Under the pieces are notes generated by a model. It saw only the letters and a program-made list of their open reading frames with translations, searched no databases and had not been told where the DNA came from. The position numbers and the translations under genes were made by a program. A DNA stretch of 64,000 nucleotides from Azotobacter bryophylli. GTDB lineage: Bacteria; Pseudomonadota; Gammaproteobacteria; Pseudomonadales; Pseudomonadaceae. Positions 1 through 6,865 of this stretch are shown one piece after another. The stretch lies in the NCBI RefSeq assembly GCF_042643485.1, contig NZ_JBHRSJ010000019.1, forward strand, positions 62,001 to 126,000, given 5' to 3'. Each line of letters opens with the position of its first letter. The first letter of the stretch is position 1.

Positions 1-237
1 GAACTGCGCGAAGACCCCTTCGATCACAGCCAGACCCTCTACGCGGAGTGGCGCACCCCCCATGGCTGCCTGATGGGCAGCATCCTGATCCATGGCGACG
101 GCCAGGCCTTCGCCGAGTTCGACGTGCTGATGCCCCACCCGCGCAAGCCCGACTGGGTGATCGAGGCCGCCACCGCCTGGGGACGGCCCGGTTCCCTGAA
201 GAGCGAGCTGCGCCTGCTGCCGGCGCTGGATTCATGA
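1..237 (+). CDS. 3' end of an unrecognised protein gene (5' part outside the window)
   Basis: Frame 1 is open from the first base to a TGA at 235-237, giving the last 78 residues of a protein (ending LRLLPALDS). The stop overlaps the ATG of the next gene (ATGA at 234-237), so the two are translationally coupled. No family is recognised; the visible part is soluble-looking, rich in aromatic and acidic residues, with no metal motif. Codon usage matches its neighbours. It is the first visible member of a three-gene unit that ends at 1420. Confidence 0.7.
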   Translation, partial: ELREDPFDHSQTLYAEWRTPHGCLMGSILIHGDGQAFAEFDVLMPHPRKPDWVIEAATAWGRPGSLKSELRLLPALDS

Positions 238-992
238 ACGCCCTGTACGACTGGCTGCTGGACAGCGCCGCCAGCGCCGCCCGCGACGAGCCGGTGCGCA
301 GCCTGCAGATCGGCCTCAGCTGGACCCTGGCGGAAGTGGCCGACGGCCTGGGCTTCGCCTTCAGCCCGCGGCAGGTGCCGCGCACCCTGGGTTGGGCCGG
401 TACCCTCAGGGGCCAGCCCAGCGACCGACTGCGCGACTGGCTTCTATCCTGGGACGCCGCGCAGGCGGTGGTCGGCCTGGCCCTGGTTAACGCCGCCGTC
501 AACCGCGCCTCGCCCTGCCTGCGCCAGGCCGAACCGCTGCGCGGCGAGGTCCCCGGGCATCTGCGCGTGTTCGCCCATTTTCGCCCGCGGCTGGACGGCC
601 AGCGGGTCGTGGTGATCGGCCACTATCCCGGACTGGAGCGGCTCTGGCAGGACTTCCCGTACCATTGTCTGGAGCGCAACCCGCAGGATGGCGATCTGCC
701 CGACAGTGCTGCGGATTACCTGCTGCCCCAGGCCGACTGGGTGTTCATCACCGCCAGCAGCCTGGCCAACAAGACCCTGCCGCGGCTGCTCGAGCTGTCG
801 CGCCAGGCCCGGGTGGTGCTGATGGGGCCGAGCCTGCCCTGGCTCTACGACTGGCGCCATTTCGGCGTGGACTACCTGGCCGGGGTGCAGGTGCTGGATG
901 CCGACGCCGCCCGCCAGGTGGTCGCCGAGGGCGGCGGCACCCGGCTGTTCCAGGGCCCCGTGGAGTACGCCTTGCTGGCGCTGGATGCATGA
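234..992 (+). CDS. DUF4213/DUF364-type putative heavy-metal-chelation protein
   Basis: A 252-residue soluble protein starting MNALYDWLLDSA. The N-terminal half resembles DUF4213 (enolase N-terminal-like fold) and the C-terminal half DUF364, a Rossmann-like domain called a putative heavy-metal chelation domain. Supporting segments are the hydrophobic strand VVVIGHYPGLERL (near residue 124), ADWVFITASSLANKTLPRLL (near 165) and VVLMGPSLPW (near 190). An in-frame start upstream at 48 exists, but the ATG at 234 overlaps the preceding stop and fits the family length. The stop overlaps the next start by ATGA. Family members often sit near metal or cofactor genes, and here the molybdate operon follows. 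The function in Azotobacter is not known to me. Confidence 0.7.
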   Translation: MNALYDWLLDSAASAARDEPVRSLQIGLSWTLAEVADGLGFAFSPRQVPRTLGWAGTLRGQPSDRLRDWLLSWDAAQAVVGLALVNAAVNRASPCLRQAEPLRGEVPGHLRVFAHFRPRLDGQRVVVIGHYPGLERLWQDFPYHCLERNPQDGDLPDSAADYLLPQADWVFITASSLANKTLPRLLELSRQARVVLMGPSLPWLYDWRHFGVDYLAGVQVLDADAARQVVAEGGGTRLFQGPVEYALLALDA

Positions 993-1420
993 GCGAGCTG
1001 TTGCCCGGCTATGCCGGACTTCCCTGGCGGATGCTGGTCTGCCACAAACACCCGGTCAGCGCCCGGCTGCGCTTCCTGGTTCCGCTGCGTTCCGGGGTGG
1101 TGCTGCCGCAGGCCCTGCCGCGCCTGGCGGTGATCGCCGAGCCCGGTGGCGGGCCGCTGGTGCAGAGCCACCCGGCCAGCGCTCTGCGCAGCCTGCAGCG
1201 GACGCTGGGGATCGACAAGGAGCTGACGCTGGTCAGCGAATTCCAGTTGCACATGGAGGTGCCGGGACTGCTCCTGCCGGTCTACCTTGCCGCGCTGCCG
1301 GGCCACGATCTCTGTGTCCCGCCGCCGGGGACGCGCTGGATCGAGCTGCCGCAGAGCATCGGCATGCCCTGGCTGGATCGGGAGCTGCTCAGGCGCGCCT
1401 ACGAGGTGCTGATCGGCTGA
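989..1420 (+). CDS. Hypothetical protein, coupled to the DUF364 gene
   Basis: A 143-residue protein beginning MSELLPGYAGLPW. Its ATG at 989 overlaps the stop of the DUF364-type gene (ATGA), marking it as the third member of one operon. It has no signal peptide or membrane segment and no recognised domain. Visible features are a central run of hydrophobic strands (ALPRLAVIAEP) and a proline-rich stretch near residue 110. It ends 54 bp before the convergent Nif11 gene. It is real on frame, coupling and composition; its role is unknown. Confidence 0.6.
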   Translation: MSELLPGYAGLPWRMLVCHKHPVSARLRFLVPLRSGVVLPQALPRLAVIAEPGGGPLVQSHPASALRSLQRTLGIDKELTLVSEFQLHMEVPGLLLPVYLAALPGHDLCVPPPGTRWIELPQSIGMPWLDRELLRRAYEVLIG

Positions 1421-1474
1421 GCCGCCCGGGGGAATGCGGGGCGCAGCGCGAATGCGCCGCGCCCCGTACCGCAC

Positions 1475-1693
1475 TCAGGCGCGCAGCAGGGCCTTGACCA
1501 GCTTGGGCGACAGCTGCTCTTCGGTGAATTGCGGCTCGTTCGGCGGATACAGGACGTCTTCGACGATGTTGAATCCGTGCTCCTTGCCGAGGGCGATCAT
1601 TTCGCGGACCTTTTCGCAGGCCTTCAGCTTCTCGCCCAGGGCCTGATCGGCACGGGCCTGGTCGGAGAAGGCTTTGATTTCCTTGATGGACAT
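1475..1693 (-). CDS. Nif11-family small protein
   Basis: A 72-residue protein beginning MSIKEIKAFSDQ. The N-terminal 45 residues match the Nif11 pattern (PF07862): an opening helix with one aromatic, then DQALGEKLKAC and a segment ending ALGKEHGFNI. Nif11 proteins are found in nitrogen fixers, and the same domain serves as a leader in some peptide natural-product precursors; the biochemical role in diazotrophs is unsettled. Here there is no Gly-Gly cleavage motif and no Cys/Ser/Thr-rich core, so a stand-alone nif accessory role is more likely than a peptide precursor. A good sigma-54 promoter and a NifA-type site lie upstream (separate entries). Confidence 0.8.
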   Translation of the reverse strand: MSIKEIKAFSDQARADQALGEKLKACEKVREMIALGKEHGFNIVEDVLYPPNEPQFTEEQLSPKLVKALLRA

Positions 1694-1754
1694 GCTTCGT
1701 TCTCTCTGTCGCGGTTACTAAAGCCGGGCTCCACTGCGCCCGGTACAGGGCTTT

Positions 1755-1770
1755 AGCAACTTTGATGCCC
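1755..1770 (-). promoter_or_regulatory. Candidate sigma-54 promoter of the Nif11 gene
   Basis: Read on the minus strand the bases are GGGCATCAAAGTTGCT. GG and GC are separated by exactly ten bases, and TTGCT matches the -12 consensus; the first base is G instead of T. It lies 62 bp upstream of the Nif11 ATG at 1693. Confidence 0.65.
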
Positions 1771-1811
1771 TCGAAAAACTGCCTATGAATCAGTAAGTTA
1801 GTCATGGGGCA

Positions 1812-1827
1812 TGTCGCGTTTGCGACA
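1812..1827 (-). promoter_or_regulatory. NifA upstream activator sequence (TGT-N10-ACA)
   Basis: The bases TGTCGCGTTTGCGACA form an exact TGT-N10-ACA palindrome. The site is about 45-60 bp upstream of the sigma-54 -24 element at 1769-1770, rather close but workable for an enhancer-binding protein. Confidence 0.65.
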
Positions 1828-1873
1828 ACGGCGATGGCGGCTTGCGGTAATTCGGACAGTCCGGCGGCAGGGT

Positions 1874-2710
1874 TCAGCGGGCGTGCTGGAAGGTCTTCAC
1901 TGCCGAGACCAGCAGCAGCGCGCCGATCAGCGTTGTCAGCCAGGCGGTCGGCACGGCGCCCAGCAGCAGGCCGCCCAGCGCGGCGCCGAGAACCGAGCCG
2001 GCGGCCATCCCGCGCATCAGCGGCCGCTCCTGGCGCAGGACCGCGAAGGCCTGGGCGCGCGCATAGCGGACGAAGCCGACGATCATCGTCGGCAGGCTGA
2101 CCATCAGCGACAGGCTGCCCGCGACCTTGGTGTCCAGGCCGTAGAGCAGCACGATGGTCGGGATCAGCAGCTCGCCGCCGGCCACGCCAAGCAGGGCGGC
2201 GACCATGCCGATCAGCAGACCGGCGAGCACCCCGGCCAGCAGGCGCAGGGCTCCGGGCTCGAGGAGCGGCGCGGGGCTGCCGGCGTGCCGGCCCGACCAG
2301 GCCTCGGCCAGCATCACCAGCGCCAGGCCGAGCATCAGCAGCATGACGATCCGGTCGAGCCAATGCCGCGGCAGCCTGATGGCATGGCCCGCCGCCCACC
2401 AGGCACCGACCAGGCTGCCGGCGAGGAGGTTGAGCACCACGTGCAGGTGGGGCGCGAGAAGGTCCGGCGAAATGGCGCCGCCGCGAAAGAGCAGGGCGGC
2501 GCTCACCACCACCAGGCTCATGGCCTTGTTGAGGATCACCGCCTCCAGGGTGCCGAGGCGGAACAGGGCGACCAGCACCGGCAGGCGGAACTCCGCGCCG
2601 CCGAGACCGATCAGCCCGCCCAGGGTGCCGATCAGCGAGCCGGCGAGGAATCCCTGCCCGCTGCGGGAAAGGTCGGACATGGCGTTTGCCTTCGGGGCGC
2701 GCTCGCTCAT
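1874..2710 (-). CDS. TauE/SafE (TSUP) family membrane permease
   Basis: A 278-residue integral membrane protein with about eight hydrophobic helices and two glycine-rich repeats, GTLGGLIGLGGAEF near residue 28 and GMVAALLGVAGGELLIP near residue 165. This two-fold repeat is typical of the TauE/SafE (TSUP, PF01925) anion exporters and permeases. An in-frame start at 2743 exists, but the ATG at 2710 overlaps the modC stop (ATGA, 2707-2710) and is preferred. The overlap makes it the last gene of the mod operon, so it may move sulfur oxyanions or molybdate. The substrate is inferred from position only. Confidence 0.85.
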   Translation of the reverse strand: MSERAPKANAMSDLSRSGQGFLAGSLIGTLGGLIGLGGAEFRLPVLVALFRLGTLEAVILNKAMSLVVVSAALLFRGGAISPDLLAPHLHVVLNLLAGSLVGAWWAAGHAIRLPRHWLDRIVMLLMLGLALVMLAEAWSGRHAGSPAPLLEPGALRLLAGVLAGLLIGMVAALLGVAGGELLIPTIVLLYGLDTKVAGSLSLMVSLPTMIVGFVRYARAQAFAVLRQERPLMRGMAAGSVLGAALGGLLLGAVPTAWLTTLIGALLLVSAVKTFQHAR

Positions 2711-3861
2711 TCCAGCAGCGCCACCGCCTTGATCTGCGCCCACAGCGCCTTGCCCGGGGCGATGCCGAGCAGGTCGCAGGAGCGGCGGGTGATGCGCGCC
2801 AGCAGCGGCGTGCCGTCGGCCTCCAGGCGCACCAGCACGTGGGCCGGGGTGTCGGCCGCGGCCACCTCACGGACGCGGGCCGCCAGGATATTGGTGATGC
2901 TGCTGTTCTCGTTGCGCTCCAGGGCCAGGCTGACGTCGCGGGCGTGCACGCGAAAGCGCAGCCGCTGGCCGAGCGGTTCCGGGCGGCGCGCCACCAGCAC
3001 CTGGCCGCCGGGGAAGTCCAGGCGGGTCAGGTGATAGCGGTCGTCGTGCTCGGCCACTACCGACTGGATGACCACGCCGGCGTCCTCGGCGAAGGCGGTC
3101 GGCAGGTCGAGCCGGGCCAGGGTTTCCTGCAGGCCGCCCTGGGCCACCGCCCGGCCCCGGTCGAGCAGCACCACGTGGTCGGCCAGACGGGCCACCTCGT
3201 CGGGGGCGTGGCTGACGTAGAGGATGGGGATGTCCAGCTCGTCGTGCAGGCGTTCCAGATAGGGCAGGATCTCGTTCTTGCGCTTGTGGTCGAGGGCCGC
3301 CAGCGGCTCGTCCATCAGCAGCAGGCGCGGGCTGGTGAGCAGCGCGCGGGCGATGCCGACCCGCTGCCGCTCGCCGCCGGACAGGTGCCCGGGCATGCGT
3401 TCGAGCAAGTGGCCGATGCCGAGCAGTTCGAGGACGCGTTCCCAGGACACCCGGCGGATCGCCGCCTTGACCCGGCGCATGCCGTATTCCAGGTTGCGCC
3501 GCACCGACAGATGCGGAAACAGGCTGGCCTCCTGGAACACGTAGCCGAGGGCGCGCTTGTGCGGCGGCACGAACAGTCCGCTGGCGCTGTCCTGCCAGCG
3601 CTCGCCGTTGACTTCCAGACACGCCTCCGGCGCCCGCTCCAGGCCGGCGACGCAGCGCAGACAGGTGGTCTTGCCCGAGCCGGAATGGCCGAACAGGGCG
3701 GTGACGCCGCGGCCGGGCAGGCGCAGGTCGACATCCAGGGAGAAGCCCGGATAGGCCAGGCGGAAGCGCGCGCGGATGCCGCCGCCGGCGTCCTGTGCGG
3801 GCGCGGCGGAGCGGGCCGGCCAGGCCAGGAGGCGTTCGGCGGTGTCGATCGGTTCGCTCAT
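2707..3861 (-). CDS. modC: Molybdate ABC transporter ATP-binding protein ModC
   Basis: A 384-residue ATPase that powers molybdate import with ModA and ModB. Walker A is GHSGSGKTT (residues 58-66), the Q-loop is VFQEASLFPHLSV, the signature is LSGGERQRVG, Walker B is LLLMDEPLAALD and the switch His is in YVSHAPDEV. The C-terminal third carries a MOP/TOBE molybdate-binding domain (from about NILAARVREV), as in ModC of Azotobacter and E. coli. There is a roughly 25-residue N-terminal extension before the ABC fold. The ATG at 3861 overlaps the modB stop (ATGA), so this start is well supported. Confidence 0.95.
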   Translation of the reverse strand: MSEPIDTAERLLAWPARSAAPAQDAGGGIRARFRLAYPGFSLDVDLRLPGRGVTALFGHSGSGKTTCLRCVAGLERAPEACLEVNGERWQDSASGLFVPPHKRALGYVFQEASLFPHLSVRRNLEYGMRRVKAAIRRVSWERVLELLGIGHLLERMPGHLSGGERQRVGIARALLTSPRLLLMDEPLAALDHKRKNEILPYLERLHDELDIPILYVSHAPDEVARLADHVVLLDRGRAVAQGGLQETLARLDLPTAFAEDAGVVIQSVVAEHDDRYHLTRLDFPGGQVLVARRPEPLGQRLRFRVHARDVSLALERNENSSITNILAARVREVAAADTPAHVLVRLEADGTPLLARITRRSCDLLGIAPGKALWAQIKAVALLE

Positions 3862-4541
3862 CGGTTCCAGCCCTGCTTGAGGCGCGTGCCGTAGAGCACC
3901 AGCAACACGAGGAAGGAGAACGCCAGCATGCCGCCGGCCAGCCAGTGGGCCTGGGCATAGTCCATGGCCTCGACGTGATCGTAGATCTGCACCGAGACCA
4001 CCCGGGTCCGTTCGGGGATGTTGCCACCGATCATCAGCACCACCCCGAATTCGCCCACGGTATGGGCGAAGCCGAGGATGGCGGCGGTGACGAAGCCGGG
4101 CCTGGCCAGCGGCAGGACCACGCTGAAGAAGGTGTCCCAGGGACCGGCGCGCAGGGTCGCCGCCACCTCCAGCGGGCGCTCGCCGATCGCCTCGAAGGCG
4201 TTCTGCAGCGGCTGCACCACGAAGGGCAGCGAGTAGAACACCGAGGCGACGACCAGGCCGGCGAAGGTGAAGGGCAGGGTGCCGAGTCCGAGACTCTGGG
4301 TCAGCTGGCCGACGAAGCCGTGGGGCCCCATGGCAATCAGCAGGTAGAAGCCGAGCACGCTGGGCGGCAGCACCAGCGGCAGGGCCACCACCGCGCCGAT
4401 CGGCCCCTTCAGGCGCGAACGGGTGCGCGCCAGCCACCAGGCGATCGGCGTGCCGAACAGCAGCAGCAGGAGCGTGGTCAGGCTGGCGAGCTTGAGGGTC
4501 AGCCAGATCGCCGCGGTATCGACGCTGTCGAACTGGGGCAT
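3858..4541 (-). CDS. modB: Molybdate ABC transporter permease ModB
   Basis: A 227-residue inner-membrane permease with about five hydrophobic helices. The cytoplasmic coupling (EAA) loop reads EVAATLRAGPWDTFFSVVLP, followed by the conserved segment GFAHTVGEFGVVLMIGGNIP typical of ModB. The length matches the family. It sits seven bases downstream of modA and overlaps modC by four bases, so the three transporter genes are one transcript. Confidence 0.95.
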   Translation of the reverse strand: MPQFDSVDTAAIWLTLKLASLTTLLLLLFGTPIAWWLARTRSRLKGPIGAVVALPLVLPPSVLGFYLLIAMGPHGFVGQLTQSLGLGTLPFTFAGLVVASVFYSLPFVVQPLQNAFEAIGERPLEVAATLRAGPWDTFFSVVLPLARPGFVTAAILGFAHTVGEFGVVLMIGGNIPERTRVVSVQIYDHVEAMDYAQAHWLAGGMLAFSFLVLLVLYGTRLKQGWNR

Positions 4542-4548
4542 CCGCGCC

Positions 4549-5307
4549 TCAGTCCAGCGCGTAGCCGTAGGATTTGATCACCGCCTTGGCCTTGTCGCCC
4601 TTGAGGTACTCGACCAGGGCCTTGGCCGCCGGGTTGTCCTTGCCCTTGGCGAGAATCACCGCATCCTGGCGGATCGGCTCGTGATACTGGGCCGGGACTA
4701 TCCAGGCCGAGCCGCTGGTGATCTTGCTGTCCTTGTAGACCTGGGAAAGGGCGACGAAGCCCAGTTCGGCGTTGCCGGTGGCGACGAACTGCTGCGTCTG
4801 GGCGATGTTCTCGCCCTGCACCAGGCGCCCTTGCAGCTTCTGGGTCAGGCCGAGCTTGTCCAGGGTGGCCATGGCCGCCGCGCCGTAGGGAGCGGTCTTC
4901 GGATTGGCCACCGCCAGGTGCTGGAAATCGCCCTTGCGCAGGACGTCGCCCTTGCCGTCGACGTAGCCGTCGCGCGCCGACCACAGCACCAGGGTGCCGA
5001 CGGCGTAGGTGAAGCGGCTGCCCTCGACGGTGGCGCCCTCGCTGTCCAGCTTGGCCGGGGTGCTGTCGTCGGCGGAGAGGAAGACCTCGAAGGGCGCACC
5101 GTTCTGGATCTGTGCGTAGAACTTGCCGGTCGCCCCGGAGGAAAGCACCGCCTTGTGCCCGGTGTCCTTGGCGAATTCCGCGGCGATCGCCTCCATCGGC
5201 GCGGCGAAGTTGGCCGCGACGGCGACCTGTACATCCTCCGCCTGGGCCGCGCAGGCGAGCAGGCCGGCGCCCAGGGCGGCGAACAGGCGGGACAGCTTAT
5301 GACTCAT
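4549..5307 (-). CDS. modA: Periplasmic molybdate-binding protein ModA
   Basis: A 252-residue binding protein with a signal peptide ending near LACAAQAEDVQ. The mature start VQVAVAANFAAPMEAI and the segments LSSGATGKFYAQIQNGAPFE and FVALSQVY are characteristic of ModA oxyanion binding. A GTG at 5316 could open a slightly longer reading, but AAGGAG ends 8 bases before the ATG at 5307, which is chosen. It is the first transporter gene after modE, with a 39-bp gap. Confidence 0.95.
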   Translation of the reverse strand: MSHKLSRLFAALGAGLLACAAQAEDVQVAVAANFAAPMEAIAAEFAKDTGHKAVLSSGATGKFYAQIQNGAPFEVFLSADDSTPAKLDSEGATVEGSRFTYAVGTLVLWSARDGYVDGKGDVLRKGDFQHLAVANPKTAPYGAAAMATLDKLGLTQKLQGRLVQGENIAQTQQFVATGNAELGFVALSQVYKDSKITSGSAWIVPAQYHEPIRQDAVILAKGKDNPAAKALVEYLKGDKAKAVIKSYGYALD

Positions 5308-5346
5308 GGGGTGCACTCCTTGTGGGGAAAAGCGGCAGGGAAAGGT

Positions 5347-6165
5347 TCATTCGTAGCTGGCCAGGATCACGCTGGAGGACTTGAAGAAGGCGCAGGCCTC
5401 GACGCCCGGCTCGATGCCGAGAGTCTTGCAGCTGTCCGTGGTGACCACGCAGGTGACGGTGCGCCCGGAGGGCAGCGCCAGGGTCACTTCGCTGTTCACC
5501 GGGCCGTCGTGCACCGCGGCGACCTGGCCCCGGAGCTGGTTGCGCGCGGTGAGCTTGATCGACGGTTCGGTGGAGAGCATCACCGAGGACGACTTCACCA
5601 GGGCGAAGACCTCCTTGCCGATGGCCAGCTTGAGGTTCTCCGCGCTAGCCTGGGTGATGATGGCGGCGATCTCGTTGTCGGCGTCGAGGCGGATGCGCAC
5701 CTCGTAGTCCACGCCGCCGACGCGCAGGCCGGTGATGGTGCCGGCGAACTGGTTGCGTGCGCTGGTCTTCATGCTCATGGAGTGCATCAGCCTCTGGAAG
5801 GCCTGGATGTCCCCGCCGCTGACCTCGTTGAGGCGCGACGAGAGGCGGTCCAGGGCGCTCTGGTATTCGATCTCGAGGGCCCGGTACATGGCCACCACGC
5901 GCCGGCCGTACTCGGTGAGCTGGGTGCCGCCGCCCTGCCGGCCGCCGGCGACCCGCACCACCACCGGCTCGGGGGCCAGGTTGTTCATGGTGTCGATGGC
6001 GTCCCAGGCTGCCTTGTAGGACAGCGGCACGGCCTTGGCCGCGCGGTTGATCGAGCCTTCGCGCTCGATCTCCTCGAGCAGGCGGATGCGGGTATCGGAA
6101 AGTGCCGTGCCGACATCGGTGTCCAGGGACATGCGCGCGAGAAAGCGGGTGGCGCTCAGAGTCAT
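5347..6165 (-). CDS. modE: Molybdate-responsive regulator ModE
   Basis: A 272-residue repressor/activator that senses molybdate and controls transport and molybdenum-enzyme genes. The N-terminal winged helix-turn-helix spans about residues 20-115 (GSINRAAKAVPLSYKAAWDA is the helix-turn-helix, and GGRQGGGTQLTEYG the wing). Two MOP domains follow, starting at TSARNQ (134) and TARNQ (206). Length and sequence match Azotobacter ModE closely. AGGAAGGA precedes the ATG. It heads the modE-modA-modB-modC-TSUP operon, and candidate ModE and NifA/sigma-54 sites lie in the 207-bp gap to modG. Confidence 0.96.
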   Translation of the reverse strand: MTLSATRFLARMSLDTDVGTALSDTRIRLLEEIEREGSINRAAKAVPLSYKAAWDAIDTMNNLAPEPVVVRVAGGRQGGGTQLTEYGRRVVAMYRALEIEYQSALDRLSSRLNEVSGGDIQAFQRLMHSMSMKTSARNQFAGTITGLRVGGVDYEVRIRLDADNEIAAIITQASAENLKLAIGKEVFALVKSSSVMLSTEPSIKLTARNQLRGQVAAVHDGPVNSEVTLALPSGRTVTCVVTTDSCKTLGIEPGVEACAFFKSSSVILASYE

Positions 6166-6188
6166 GACGATTCCTTCCTGCCGAATTT

Positions 6189-6214
6189 ATTTATATTGCC
6201 TGATTTATATAAAG
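6189..6214 (-). promoter_or_regulatory. Possible ModE-type operator at the modE start site
   Basis: Imperfect palindrome ATTTATATT-N8-TATATAAAG, with TATAT half-sites at 6192-6196 and 6206-6210 separated by nine bases. The usual ModE site has 9-bp arms around six bases, so the spacing is two bases too long here. It would overlap the transcription start predicted from the sigma-54 promoter (near 6202), a natural place for autorepression. Confidence 0.4.
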
Positions 6215-6228
6215 CAAATCCTATGCCA
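6213..6228 (-). promoter_or_regulatory. Sigma-54 promoter candidate for modEABC
   Basis: On the minus strand the bases read TGGCATAGGATTTGCT, which is TGGCAT-N5-TTGCT with GG-N10-GC spacing. Transcription would begin near 6202, about 37 bp before the modE ATG at 6165. Confidence 0.65.
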
Positions 6229-6289
6229 GTCGTTTTTTCGATGGTTGCCTGGCTATAAGCCCCGTCCTTAAGCTGTTCCGCAGATTCGG

Positions 6290-6305
6290 TGTCGGATTCC
6301 CGACA
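6290..6305 (-). promoter_or_regulatory. NifA upstream activator sequence for modEABC
   Basis: TGTCGGATTCCCGACA is an exact TGT-N10-ACA palindrome, 62-77 bp upstream of the -24 element and about 90-100 bp from the predicted start. The site also overlaps a wider set of TGTCGG/CCGACA repeats between 6289 and 6320. Confidence 0.6.
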
Positions 6306-6308
6306 CGG

Positions 6309-6332
6309 ATTTATGTCGGGTCAGACATAAAT
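6309..6332 (+). promoter_or_regulatory. Candidate ModE box in front of modG
   Basis: A perfect inverted repeat, ATTTATGTC and GACATAAAT separated by six bases. Total length (24) and the 9-6-9 geometry equal those of known ModE operators, although the outer bases differ from the CGTTAT arm of the E. coli modA operator. It ends 41 bp before the modG ATG. Confidence 0.5.
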
Positions 6333-6372
6333 GATGGTTCAAATCCCACATGACATCATCAAGGAGTACGTC

Positions 6373-6798
6373 ATGAAAATCAGTGCCCGCAACGTCTTCG
6401 AAGGCACCATCGACACCCTGCAGCCGGGTGCGGTCAACGCCGAAGTCAGCATCGCCCTCGGCAACGACCGGCTGGTCGCGGTGGTCACCATGGAGAGCGT
6501 CAGGTCGCTGGAGCTGGCCGCCGGCAAGTCCGTGCTGGCCATCGTCAAGGCGCCCTGGGTGCTGCTGATGAGCGACGACAGCGGCGTACGCCTGTCGGCG
6601 CGCAACCAGCTGCGCGGCACCGTCAAGCTGGTGGAGGCCGGTGCGGTGAACGCCGAGGTCGTCCTGACCCTGGCCGGCGGCACCGAGCTCACCTCCATCG
6701 TCACCAAGGAAGCGGTCGCCGAATTGGGCCTCAAGCCGGGTACGAGCGCCATAGCCGTGATCAAGGCTTCCCACGTGATTCTCGGCGTACCCGCCTGA
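6373..6798 (+). CDS. modG: Molbindin ModG (di-MOP molybdate-binding protein)
   Basis: A 141-residue cytoplasmic protein made of two tandem MOP domains, starting at SARNVFEGTI (residue 4) and SARNQLRGTV (residue 75). ModG of Azotobacter assembles as a trimer binding several molybdate ions and buffers intracellular molybdenum. An in-frame ATG at 6331 exists, but AAGGAG ends 6 bases before the ATG at 6373 and the protein then begins directly with the domain. It is divergent from modE, and a ModE-like palindrome lies upstream. The ABC ATPase gene at 6866 follows on the same strand 67 bp later. Confidence 0.95.
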   Translation: MKISARNVFEGTIDTLQPGAVNAEVSIALGNDRLVAVVTMESVRSLELAAGKSVLAIVKAPWVLLMSDDSGVRLSARNQLRGTVKLVEAGAVNAEVVLTLAGGTELTSIVTKEAVAELGLKPGTSAIAVIKASHVILGVPA

Positions 6799-6865
6799 TC
6801 CTCCGGCGGCCCATGGCACGGGGCATGCTTGCCTGCGCGGCATGCCTTAGCCACGGGGGACCGCC

